A model generated the notes under the pieces. The model was not told where the DNA came from, searched no databases, and was given only the letters and a program-made list of their open reading frames with translations. Both the position numbers and the translations under genes were made by a program. From Limnohabitans sp. T6-20 (GTDB taxonomy: Bacteria; Pseudomonadota; Gammaproteobacteria; Burkholderiales; Burkholderiaceae_C): a stretch of DNA of 64,000 nt. Below, one piece after another: positions 46,297 through 53,660 of the stretch (position 1 is its first letter; each line of letters starts with the position of its first letter). The DNA is taken from the NCBI RefSeq assembly GCF_003063505.1, contig NZ_NERW01000002.1, positions 186,001-250,000 of the forward strand, read 5' to 3'.

Positions 46297-46797
46297 TCAG
46301 CTTGAATCTGTTTTGTCTGGTTGCACGTGCTCGCGGCCCAGTTTAGCGGGCTTGTTGTCTTGGTTTTTCAGGGTTTGAGGGAAGACGATCGATTGTTGTT
46401 CGTATGCCTGTATGTCTTCAATTCGATAGAGCACACGGCCAAGCATCTTCAGATAGGGCAGCCCTTGATCAGTTGAGCGCCAATATTGAAGCCGAGATGT
46501 TGAGCAGTGCCATCTGGCGGCAAGCATCTGGTCTGTAAACAGGGCTGAATCGGTCGTGATGCCAGTTGGAGGTAACTTTGGGGCTTTCTTCTTCCTGGGC
46601 TTGGTAACCCAACGCTGATTTCGTTCAATCAGTGTTTCCAGTGCTTGCACCTCACGGCTAAACAGCGGGGTGCGAGTAGTCACCTTCCCATCGACAAAGT
46701 TGGTGACGGTCTCTTCGCGCGCTCTATTTTTTATTTCCTCAAGGCGCTTTTGTGCATCCTTGACTCGTTGGATCCGTTCTTTCTCGCGCTCTCGCAT
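46297..46797 (-). CDS. Small HTH DNA-binding protein next to the tmRNA gene
   Basis: The 166-aa protein starts with a strongly charged helical segment (REREKERIQRVKDAQKRLEEIKNR) and has an AlpA/excisionase-like helix-turn-helix near 85-140 (LFTDQMLAARWHCSTSRLQYWRSTDQGLPYLKMLGRVLYRIEDIQAYE). Such proteins are common on integrative elements and may regulate excision. tmRNA genes are frequent integration sites, but no integrase and no duplicated tmRNA end is visible. The 290 bp between it and ssrA hold only the terminators and AT-rich sequence. No longer family assignment is possible. Confidence 0.7.
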   Translation of the reverse strand: MREREKERIQRVKDAQKRLEEIKNRAREETVTNFVDGKVTTRTPLFSREVQALETLIERNQRWVTKPRKKKAPKLPPTGITTDSALFTDQMLAARWHCSTSRLQYWRSTDQGLPYLKMLGRVLYRIEDIQAYEQQSIVFPQTLKNQDNKPAKLGREHVQPDKTDSS

Positions 46798-47176
46798 ACT
46801 GCATCTTTAAGTTGTGAAAGGGAGGCATTGTCGAGTCTAGGCTGATTGCCGTCGTTCACGGCTCATCGACTGACCGGCAGCCGCCGACCCATTGCAGCCG
46901 GTCACATCTTCTAAGACGTTGACTTGTGTGCAGCGGTGCTGCCGGTCGTGTCCCGCAGTCACTTTTGGGCTTCAACGCTGAAGCAGTCAGTCGAACACAC
47001 TACACCCTTCATCTACGCAGACCGGTTTCAGGAGACAAACTGACGGTGGCAAAGATCAGGATCGCAGCAATGCAATGAAGTTTCGCTTTTGTCGGTGCGA
47101 ACGCGTACTGCCGAACCAATGCTGCATTTCGGTCTTTGCATGTCGACATCCGGTTCGCAGCGAATTGCTGCCTTCG
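46798..47176. other. Intergenic stretch with no supportable gene
   Basis: Short open frames here lack ribosome sites and family features. The sequence contains scattered variants of GACCGGCAGC-like words but no clean repeat that I can define. Confidence 0.45.
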
Positions 47177-47340
47177 TCAACTTCGTGCTGTCGAACCCAG
47201 TCGTTGAGGGTTTTCGGCATTCAGCCGATCTTGGGTGCAATGGAAACAATGGTTGCCCACAGGAGGGTACTCGCCGCGGTGTTCGAGCACCAAACGCAAA
47301 GCGCGTTGGCGCACCTCGGGTGAAAACGGTTTGATTTCTT
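47177..47340 (-). pseudogene. Fragment of an IS3-family orfA transposase gene
   Basis: On the minus strand KPFSPEVRQRALRLVLEHRGEY matches the start of IS3-group OrfA proteins. A frameshift then moves the continuation to another frame (WATIVSIAPKIG, stop, MPKTLNDWVRQHE), which is the next part of the same family. Both a frameshift and a stop break it, and no orfB or terminal repeats remain. Confidence 0.75.
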
Positions 47341-47604
47341 GCTCACGGCTCCATCTTCTCAAAGTGTGGCGCCTGCTCAAAATTCGGGGCGATTCAAATT
47401 TGAATTTTCAATCTATCTGAAGTTGTACTTGATTAAGGGAGTTACTGAGAGCACCGCAAATTGAGAGACTGAACACAGGCAAAGGAAAAAGTGGACAAAA
47501 AACTAAACACAGTGGTCATGTCTTTTTGGAATTTGCCCAAGCTGTCAAAGATCAATTACTGACATTTGACAAAAATTCTCTTCATCTTCATTTAGGAAAT
47601 CATC
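47341..47604. other. Upstream region of the curlin-like cluster
   Basis: An AT-rich 264-bp gap with no gene; it must hold the promoter of the cluster. A ribosome site (TAGGAAAT) precedes the first gene. I could not pick one -35/-10 pair with confidence. Confidence 0.4.
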
Positions 47605-48090
47605 ATGAAAAAACTTACCAAAACAGCAATCGCTATCATTGCAATAACAACTGGTGCCTTTGCATTCGCTTCTGACAACGGAAACGGTAACGGTAACCAT
47701 GGCAACGGCAACGGTGGTTCCAGCAGCACACCGACATTACAAGCCACTATGTTGGTCAACACTGCGGTGGTCAACAGCGCATCTGGCGCCAATGGCACTG
47801 CGCAACAAAACTTGGCTTCTAACGTGGGCAGCTTCTCATCAACGAATACCGAGCTGCAAATGGTAAGTGCCAAAAATTCGATGATTGCCAACACTGCATC
47901 GTTTGGCGGCCAAGCCAGCCAAAACATTGCGTCGAATTCTTCCAGCTCGAATTCGAACGGCTTGCACACCTCCACTTACCAGGTGGCATTCATCAAAGAT
48001 TCTGCTGTGATTAACCGCGCAAGCTTTGGTGGCAAGGCGGTTCAAAACTTGTCTTCCAACACCAACTGCCTGACTTGCGCACCTCAGTAA
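47605..48090 (+). CDS. Secreted curlin-like repeat protein, candidate amyloid subunit
   Basis: A 161-aa precursor with a signal peptide (MKKLTKTAIAIIAITTGAFAFA), a Gly/Asn-rich linker (24-38), and three repeats at 45-73, 84-111 and 125-152. The repeats share the pattern Q-x5-7-(N/D)-(S/T)-x3-N-x-A-S-x-x-G-x-A-x-Q-N-(L/I)-x-S-N, with a period of about 40 residues. Regular Gln/Asn/Ala/Gly spacing of this kind resembles curlin repeats of CsgA/CsgB. The protein ends with CLTC. The CsgG-family gene downstream supports secretion as a surface fibre. The amyloid nature is inference; it is longer-spaced than classic ~22-residue curlin repeats. Confidence 0.75.
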   Translation: MKKLTKTAIAIIAITTGAFAFASDNGNGNGNHGNGNGGSSSTPTLQATMLVNTAVVNSASGANGTAQQNLASNVGSFSSTNTELQMVSAKNSMIANTASFGGQASQNIASNSSSSNSNGLHTSTYQVAFIKDSAVINRASFGGKAVQNLSSNTNCLTCAPQ

Positions 48091-48176
48091 GTTAGCCCAT
48101 CGTGAGCAAGGGGCATCGGGTGTCACAGACAAACGATAGCCACCTTGCTTTTTTTTCATCAGATGAGGTAGGCACC

Positions 48177-48599
48177 ATGAAATTCCACGCACTCTTTCAA
48201 TTCGGCTGGGTACTTTCAGCGTTGCTCAGCGTCACATCCACACAGGCACAAACAGCTCCCGGCGAAGACCCCGTCACGCTGACTGAAAAAGTCACGCACA
48301 ACATGCTGCCCTTAAACTCAGCAGTACAAACAGCTTCTAAATCAAACCAAGAAGTTCCTGCGTGGATGGAGGCCAAGATTGCTCGCTTTACAGCCAAAGC
48401 TTTTTCAAGCGACACCGCAGGCCTCTTGACCGACGACAGTGTCGCCACCACCGTGGTGAGCGATGGTTTGCGCAAAGTCTGCACACAAGATATTGGTAGC
48501 AGCGTTGCCATGCAATCTGCAGCCACCAATGCACGATTAGGCACGGCAGCACCACAAGCCGTGGTGTTGCGCGGGGACTTGATCAATATCTGCCGTTGA
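48177..48599 (+). CDS. Small secreted two-cysteine protein of the curlin-like cluster
   Basis: A 140-aa precursor with a signal peptide (MKFHALFQFGWVLSALLSVTSTQAQ) and a mature region ending in a compact motif LRKVCTQDIGSSV...AVVLRGDLINICR, whose two cysteines could form a disulfide. I do not recognise the family; it is not similar in pattern to CsgE or CsgF. The ATG at 48177 is favoured because it directly starts the signal peptide. Its place between the repeat protein and the CsgG-like gene suggests a periplasmic chaperone, nucleator or minor subunit. Confidence 0.72.
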   Translation: MKFHALFQFGWVLSALLSVTSTQAQTAPGEDPVTLTEKVTHNMLPLNSAVQTASKSNQEVPAWMEAKIARFTAKAFSSDTAGLLTDDSVATTVVSDGLRKVCTQDIGSSVAMQSAATNARLGTAAPQAVVLRGDLINICR

Positions 48600-48699
48600 T
48601 TTAAACGCTCATCGCTCATATTCGCGACACACCTTGCAGCCTGATGCATCGCGGGGGCTGACTCTCCATTGACTTTCAAAAAAACTGACAGGTGAAGCC

Positions 48700-50406
48700 A
48701 TGTCTTTAGCCCCCATGTCCCTCTTTTCCAAACTTCGCGCCACCAGCAAGCCCATCCTTGTGGTGGCCACGCTCGCACTCACGGCGTGCAGCACGCCCTC
48801 AGACGTTCGGCATGACGCGAAGTTTCAAAGCTACGGCAGCATGGCGGACCGCCCCACCATTCGGCCGGTGCGGTCCATGTCGAGTTTTTCTGATTCGCTG
48901 CAATGCATGGACAAGCTCATGCGCGATGCACAAATTCCGACCACGCTGATCACAAGCAAACAAATTCCCGACTACTCCACCCGCGCACCCGTTGCCACCA
49001 AAGACATGGTGGTCACGGCTTTGCTGCAGATGTCACGCCTGAGCAATGTGTTTCGCTACGTCGATTACGAGGTGGACTTGGTGCGCCAAGACACGGTGCA
49101 AAACTTGACCAACATCTTGCTGAACAACAACCAAATCCAGCTTCAGCGCCCTTCGCTGTATTTGTCGGGCGCGGTGTCGTTTGTGGACCAAAACGTGTTG
49201 GCCAACCGCATGAATGTGGGCACATCGGCATCGCGTTTGGACACGGGCTACAGCCAAAACAAAAACGCCACCGTGATTGGCTTGGAGCTGCATTTGGGTG
49301 ACTTCCGCACCCGCACCTTGATTCCAGGCATGGACTCGGCCAACGAAGTGATCATTGGCAACGGCGGCCAAGGCTTGGACCTGGCAGGCCGCATCAGTGA
49401 ATACGGTTGGCAGTTCAACGTGGGCAAAGACTACGCACAGGGCTCGGGTGCTGCCATTCGCACCTTGGTGGAATTGGCCGTGATTGAACTCACCGGAAAA
49501 TGGGCGCGCGTGCCTTATTGGCAGTGTTTGACCATGGAGCAAACCCATCCCAACTTCCAACGCCAACTGCGCGACTGGTACGACGAAGGCACAGCCGGTG
49601 TGCATCAGGCCTTGGTCAAACGCTCGCTGATTGCCAAGGGTTATCTGAAAGAAGATGCACAACAGTCCGAGAAAAACCAAGTGCAAATCTTTCGCCAAGC
49701 ACTGGGCCGTTTTCAGTCTGACCAAGGCATGGTGGTGAGCGGTGTGGTGGACTTCAACACCTACGAACACGCCCTGCGCGACTATGTGGCGCTGGACATG
49801 GGCGGCAACCTGGTGCGCTACGGCTGGTCGACCACCTCCCCCGAGCCTGTGGCCTTTGACAAAGATGTCTACGCCCCCATCACCAGCTCAGGCAAGTCCT
49901 ACCACCAGTTTGAAGGCCCTCGCACGATTGACCTGCAAATTGAAAACGTGATGCTCGGCCGCACCAACTTTGAAGTGGGTGAGCAGGTGTTCTTGTCGGC
50001 CACCGTGTCTCGCAATGCCTACCTTGCATGCTATTTGTCCAACGCCACCGGCGGTGTGATTCGACTGGTGCCCAACCCCGTGTCATCGCGTGGCCAAGTC
50101 AGCGCCAACCAAGCCGTGCGCCTTCCCGATTGGATGAGCCCCAACCCTGGCTTTGTGATTGAAACCGCATCCTCTGGCACCGAAGGCATATTTTGTGTGG
50201 CAACCGATGACGATGTGACAGCTAAGCTGCCTGAAATATTGCGTGTGCCCGCGTTGACCCCCATACGTGACATCGTGGGCTTGAAAGACGTTGCTAAGGG
50301 CTATGCTGATGTGCTACCCGCCGACACCTACACACAAGCCAGCATGCAATGGGTGGTGACACCTAAGCGGGTGATGCAAGCCCCCAAAACCAGCAACGGG
50401 GGATAA
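48700..50406 (+). CDS. CsgG-family secretion lipoprotein with peptidoglycan-binding-like and DUF4384-like domains
   Basis: The 568-aa protein has a lipoprotein signal with lipobox LTAC (C30). Residues about 60-280 form a CsgG-type domain (YLSGAVSFVDQNV; VIGLELHLGDFRTRTLIPG; GAAIRTLVELAVIELTGKWARVPYWQCL), which in curli systems makes the outer-membrane export pore. About 305-365 resembles a peptidoglycan-binding repeat (FRQALGRFQSDQGMVVSGVVDFNTYEHAL). About 400-510 resembles DUF4384 (FEVGEQVFLSATVSRNAYLACYLSNATGGVIRLVPNP). CsgG itself is about 277 aa, so this is a fused variant. It lies 100 bp after the small secreted gene and 3 bp before the Sel1-repeat gene. Confidence 0.8.
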   Translation: MSLAPMSLFSKLRATSKPILVVATLALTACSTPSDVRHDAKFQSYGSMADRPTIRPVRSMSSFSDSLQCMDKLMRDAQIPTTLITSKQIPDYSTRAPVATKDMVVTALLQMSRLSNVFRYVDYEVDLVRQDTVQNLTNILLNNNQIQLQRPSLYLSGAVSFVDQNVLANRMNVGTSASRLDTGYSQNKNATVIGLELHLGDFRTRTLIPGMDSANEVIIGNGGQGLDLAGRISEYGWQFNVGKDYAQGSGAAIRTLVELAVIELTGKWARVPYWQCLTMEQTHPNFQRQLRDWYDEGTAGVHQALVKRSLIAKGYLKEDAQQSEKNQVQIFRQALGRFQSDQGMVVSGVVDFNTYEHALRDYVALDMGGNLVRYGWSTTSPEPVAFDKDVYAPITSSGKSYHQFEGPRTIDLQIENVMLGRTNFEVGEQVFLSATVSRNAYLACYLSNATGGVIRLVPNPVSSRGQVSANQAVRLPDWMSPNPGFVIETASSGTEGIFCVATDDDVTAKLPEILRVPALTPIRDIVGLKDVAKGYADVLPADTYTQASMQWVVTPKRVMQAPKTSNGG

Positions 50407-50409
50407 GCT

Positions 50410-51558
50410 ATGGCAAAGCCTTTACGCAACACGCCCGCTTGGCGTACCCGAAGTTTTGGCATTGTTCTGGTCCTCGCTGCAGCAGGCGTACAAGCACAAG
50501 ACCGGCAAGCACCCTCACAAGTGCTGAGCCAATCACTGCCCGATATGGTGCCCTTGCTGGACGGGACCACAGACAAATTGGGGCCTGAGCTGCGCAACGA
50601 AGCAAATAACGCCTTGTCGCCCGCACAAAGTCAAGATCTGGAGGAGCTCAAACAGATTGCCAATTCAAGCGCGCAGTCGGGCACGGCTAATGTGGTGGCC
50701 GCGCGTGCGGCTTGGGTTTTAGGTTTGATATTTTTGCATGGCACGGGTGTGCGCACAGATGTGGTTCAAGCCCACCAGTTGTTTGAACAGGCCTATGAAA
50801 AAGGCGAGCGCCTGGCCAGCGCAGGTTTGGCATGGTGCGCGTTGCAGGGCTGCATCAGCATGCCCAATGTGCAAGCGGCCAAAAAATGGATTGACATTTT
50901 GCGTTCGGTTGAACCTGCACGCGCGCGCTATTTTGAATGGCTGTCCAAAACCCGCTTAGCGCCCTTGCCTGTGTTGTCTGTAGAAGAAGGCAATCCACAA
51001 GCGGGCATTTTGGTCCATCGCCAGCTGTTGGTGAGTGCAGCCATGGGCGGCGATGTGAACGCACAAATTGAGTTGGGCTTAGAGAGCGCTGTACTCAACC
51101 GCTACGACAAAGCGCTGCAATATTTTGAAGCGGCTGCACCCCGCTCGTTGGTGGCTGCTGACAACGCGGCCATCGTCAAAGAGCAAATCATCAGTAAGCA
51201 CGCCAAAACTGGCGAAGAGATCCAGCCTCCATTCCCATCACACAACGCAGAAGCGCTGTTTAAAGAAGCGCGTCGTTACCACCGGGGCGAAGGCATTCCT
51301 GTCAATTACAACGAGGCCATTCGGCTCTACCGCATGGCACAAACGGCTGGCAGCCTGCAGGCAAAACGCATGCTCAATTTGATTTATGCGCGCACTAGCC
51401 CCGATGGCCAGCTCGATATGGGTTGGATGCGTCAGCTCAGCGATGCCGATGTCTCAGGCCCCACACCGCAAATGGGGCGCAGCGCAGGCCCGAAGTTGCT
51501 ACACAGAGAACCCACCCCACTCTATGACTTGTTGCCCAAGCCATGGAAAACCAAGTAG
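50410..51558 (+). CDS. Secreted Sel1-repeat protein of the curlin-like cluster
   Basis: A 382-aa precursor with an N-terminal signal (SFGIVLVLAAAGVQAQ) and Sel1-like helical repeats, for example AAWVLGLIFLHGTGVRTDVVQAHQLFEQAYEKG and ALFKEARRYHRGEGIPVNYNEAIRLYRMAQTAG. Such repeats scaffold protein complexes. It begins 3 bp after the CsgG-like stop, so it is co-translated and probably part of the same envelope machine. Its partner is unknown. Confidence 0.82.
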   Translation: MAKPLRNTPAWRTRSFGIVLVLAAAGVQAQDRQAPSQVLSQSLPDMVPLLDGTTDKLGPELRNEANNALSPAQSQDLEELKQIANSSAQSGTANVVAARAAWVLGLIFLHGTGVRTDVVQAHQLFEQAYEKGERLASAGLAWCALQGCISMPNVQAAKKWIDILRSVEPARARYFEWLSKTRLAPLPVLSVEEGNPQAGILVHRQLLVSAAMGGDVNAQIELGLESAVLNRYDKALQYFEAAAPRSLVAADNAAIVKEQIISKHAKTGEEIQPPFPSHNAEALFKEARRYHRGEGIPVNYNEAIRLYRMAQTAGSLQAKRMLNLIYARTSPDGQLDMGWMRQLSDADVSGPTPQMGRSAGPKLLHREPTPLYDLLPKPWKTK

Positions 51559-51795
51559 ATCGGTCACTCGATACGCTCACAGCGAACGACCGGTTATAGC
51601 GGGCGCAAAACATCAGCCTCAAACGAGGGATGTTCGAGTTCAGCCTAGACCGATCTCCAGGGCGGACACACCAACGACGCCTTCTGGCCGGTCGCTGTCA
51701 TCGGTAGCGATTGCGTTGACCGACAGCTCCCGCCGCAAAGCCGGCTTTTAGAATTCGGGGGATGTGGTCCGTTCGGAGTGGTCAAAATTTCTTCC
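51559..51795. other. Intergenic stretch without a supportable gene
   Basis: No family sequence or ribosome site. Imperfect GACCGG-type inverted words are scattered through it, but no defined repeat emerges. Confidence 0.4.
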
Positions 51796-51825
51796 TTGCA
51801 TTCACGCTCTATTACCCGCTAGCAT
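51796..51825 (+). promoter_or_regulatory. Candidate sigma-70 promoter of a small RNA
   Basis: TTGCAT (51796-51801) and TAGCAT (51820-51825) with an 18-bp spacer. It directs transcription toward a strong terminator about 60-90 bp downstream with no coding frame between. Confidence 0.45.
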
Positions 51826-51831
51826 GATTGA

Positions 51832-51919
51832 GTGCGAATAGAAACTTCCTGAGCCGTGAACCATGGACCACCATTCAAAAGCTCAAAGGCATTCGGTGAA
51901 ATTCACCGAATGCCTTTTT
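51832..51919 (+). ncRNA. Candidate small RNA ending in a strong terminator
   Basis: The ~88-nt interval from the predicted start to the T-run has no open frame of note. It ends with a 13-bp perfect stem (51888-51900 / 51902-51914) and TTTTT (51915-51919). The stem is AT/GC mixed, so the terminator is real by structure; the RNA itself is a prediction. Confidence 0.45.
51888..51919 (+). terminator. Strong rho-independent terminator upstream of the glutaredoxin-like gene
   Basis: GGCATTCGGTGAA pairs perfectly with TTCACCGAATGCC, then five Ts. No protein gene ends close before it, the nearest being 330 bp upstream, which is why a short RNA is proposed. Confidence 0.85.
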
Positions 51920-51965
51920 CTTTGATGACCCAGAACTGAATTTTTAATGAAGCAGGAGACTCGCC

Positions 51966-52334
51966 ATGCCTCGTCTTTTAATCAGCGAAAACGCTGTCCA
52001 TCCAGCGATCCGCCAAAAAATCGCCGACAACCATGTCGATGTGATTCAGCAAGTCATTTCTGCCGTTCAGCAACACCCCGTTGTTGTTGTGGGCATGGCC
52101 GGGAATCCGGTGGTGGGCAAGGCCCGCAAGTTGTTGGATGCCGCAGGCGCCCAGCATCATTATTTGGAGTTTGGCAGTTACTTTTCGCAATGGCGCCGCA
52201 GAAATGCTTTGAAAATGTGGTCAGGATGGCCCACGTTTCCGATGGTGTTTGTCGGCGGCATTTTGGTGGGCGGCGCGGATGATTTGCGCCAACTTGTTGA
52301 TTCAGGTGAGCTGAAAAACTTGCTGGACAAATGA
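51966..52334 (+). CDS. Glutaredoxin-family protein lacking the active-site cysteines
   Basis: The 122-aa protein has the glutaredoxin fold signatures after an N-terminal extension: WRRRNALKMWSGWPTFPMVFVGGILVGGADDL. Where glutaredoxins carry CPYC or CGFS, this one reads NPVV (47-50), and the whole protein has no cysteine. It therefore cannot do thiol-disulfide exchange or bind an Fe-S cluster in the usual way. Similar proteins seem to exist in related bacteria, but their role is unknown to me. It overlaps the next gene by four bases (ATGA). Confidence 0.85.
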   Translation: MPRLLISENAVHPAIRQKIADNHVDVIQQVISAVQQHPVVVVGMAGNPVVGKARKLLDAAGAQHHYLEFGSYFSQWRRRNALKMWSGWPTFPMVFVGGILVGGADDLRQLVDSGELKNLLDK

Positions 52335-52696
52335 GCAAGAGGGTAGCCATGAGCCGACCTGAACATTGGCGCGCAGACAGTGCGGGTGATTCTGTGGTGG
52401 TCCTGGATATTCCCGCATCCTTGTCCCGTCACCGTGAATTCGACATTGACGTGACTTTGGTCGTGAGCGTCCCTGTGGAGGGGATTCAAGCATGGCACGA
52501 GTTGAATCTGGAGGTCGATGGACGCAAGCAATGGTCACGCCGCATTGTCAGCAGCTGTCCGGGTCAAACCGATGGGCTGGATTACCACTGCCGCATACAC
52601 CTTGTAGCGGAGCGCGCCCTGCGGGTTCGCGCCTTGGCGTTCACCCGTGGTGCAACAGTGTCGTCTTTGTTCATTGAGGCCAGAGAAGAGCTGTGA
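52331..52696 (+). CDS. Uncharacterised 121-aa protein coupled to the glutaredoxin-like gene
   Basis: No family is recognised. The sequence alternates polar and hydrophobic residues in a pattern suggesting a beta-sandwich (FDIDVTLVVSVPVEGIQAWHELNLEVDGRKQWSRRI, then LDYHCRIHLVAERALRVRALAFTRGATVSSLFIEA). It has no signal peptide. Its ATG overlaps the preceding stop, so the two genes are expressed together. Confidence 0.7.
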   Translation: MSKRVAMSRPEHWRADSAGDSVVVLDIPASLSRHREFDIDVTLVVSVPVEGIQAWHELNLEVDGRKQWSRRIVSSCPGQTDGLDYHCRIHLVAERALRVRALAFTRGATVSSLFIEAREEL

Positions 52697-52727
52697 TCAC
52701 AGGGTGTGATCACAGTCCTCTGCGCGA

Positions 52728-53378
52728 TCAAGCCACCTGTGCAGATGCTTTCTGGTTATCGCTTGAGTGCAGTTCGATGTATCGGCCTGCCAGGAATGCG
52801 GTGAAGAAGCCGTTGAACCAGTCCATGTTGATGGGTTTGGACATGAAGATGGTGCCTTCTGGCAGCCCACCTCGGCCGTCGATTTCTTCGGGCGTCAGCG
52901 CAGACAGCACCAAGGTCGTCATGCGATTGAATTGAGAGTTCTGGCGCAGCGTGCGCAGCAACTCAAAGCCGTCAACGCCCGGCATGTCCAGATCGGTGAT
53001 CAGGACATCGGGCTTGATGCTGGAGATGTCGATCAAGGCTTCTAGGCCTGATGACATGGCTGTGCAGTCCACAGGCATGCTGGATCGGTTGCAGTAACCG
53101 CGCAGCATTTCGCGTGTCACCGCATCGTCTTCCACCAACAAAACACGAAGTCTGTTGTCACGCGGCTCATTCTGAATGGTGAGCATGTTGTGCTTGCGTT
53201 GGTATTCGCGGATGGAGGGCATCGAAATCCGACGGTGGCCTCCTTGCGTTTTCCAAGCTTGGAGCTCGTTTTTTTCGACCAAGGTCTGGATGGTACCGAC
53301 CGACAACCCGAGCAGTTTGGCTGCATAGGTGGTGCCGCAGTAGTCTTCCGGGGTGTCAGGTGTGGTGTTTGTTTGCAT
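52728..53378 (-). CDS. Response regulator with N-terminal excisionase-type helix-turn-helix
   Basis: The 216-aa protein places a MerR/excisionase-like HTH first (about 16-62: TYAAKLLGLSVGTIQTLVEKNELQAWKTQGGHRRISMPSIREY) and a receiver domain second (about 76-200), with acidic pocket E83/D84/D85, phosphoacceptor D129 in VLITDLDMPG and K181. The usual order in response regulators is receiver first. No histidine kinase gene is adjacent, so its partner is elsewhere. An AT-rich upstream region separates it from the divergent acyl-CoA synthetase gene. Confidence 0.88.
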   Translation of the reverse strand: MQTNTTPDTPEDYCGTTYAAKLLGLSVGTIQTLVEKNELQAWKTQGGHRRISMPSIREYQRKHNMLTIQNEPRDNRLRVLLVEDDAVTREMLRGYCNRSSMPVDCTAMSSGLEALIDISSIKPDVLITDLDMPGVDGFELLRTLRQNSQFNRMTTLVLSALTPEEIDGRGGLPEGTIFMSKPINMDWFNGFFTAFLAGRYIELHSSDNQKASAQVA

Positions 53379-53660
53379 AATGGATTCATTTTAGTAATAA
53401 AAGTACAAAATTCAATCGCCTTAAATCGTTAAAGATTGTTAAATTTTCACTTAAAAGATACAAATTTCCAGTTTGAGGCAATGTTTTTTTGTTTTGCGAA
53501 CATTTTTGACCCGTATTTCGGCAGCTGTTGGCGTCAAAAAACTCAAATTCACCATCGTCTCAAAAAGTGTTGACTTGGTCCCGGCGGTGACAAAGCCCAG
53601 CAAGCCTTCAAGACACGGGGCGATTAACATGCAGCACACACATAAATTAGGAGACTGCTG

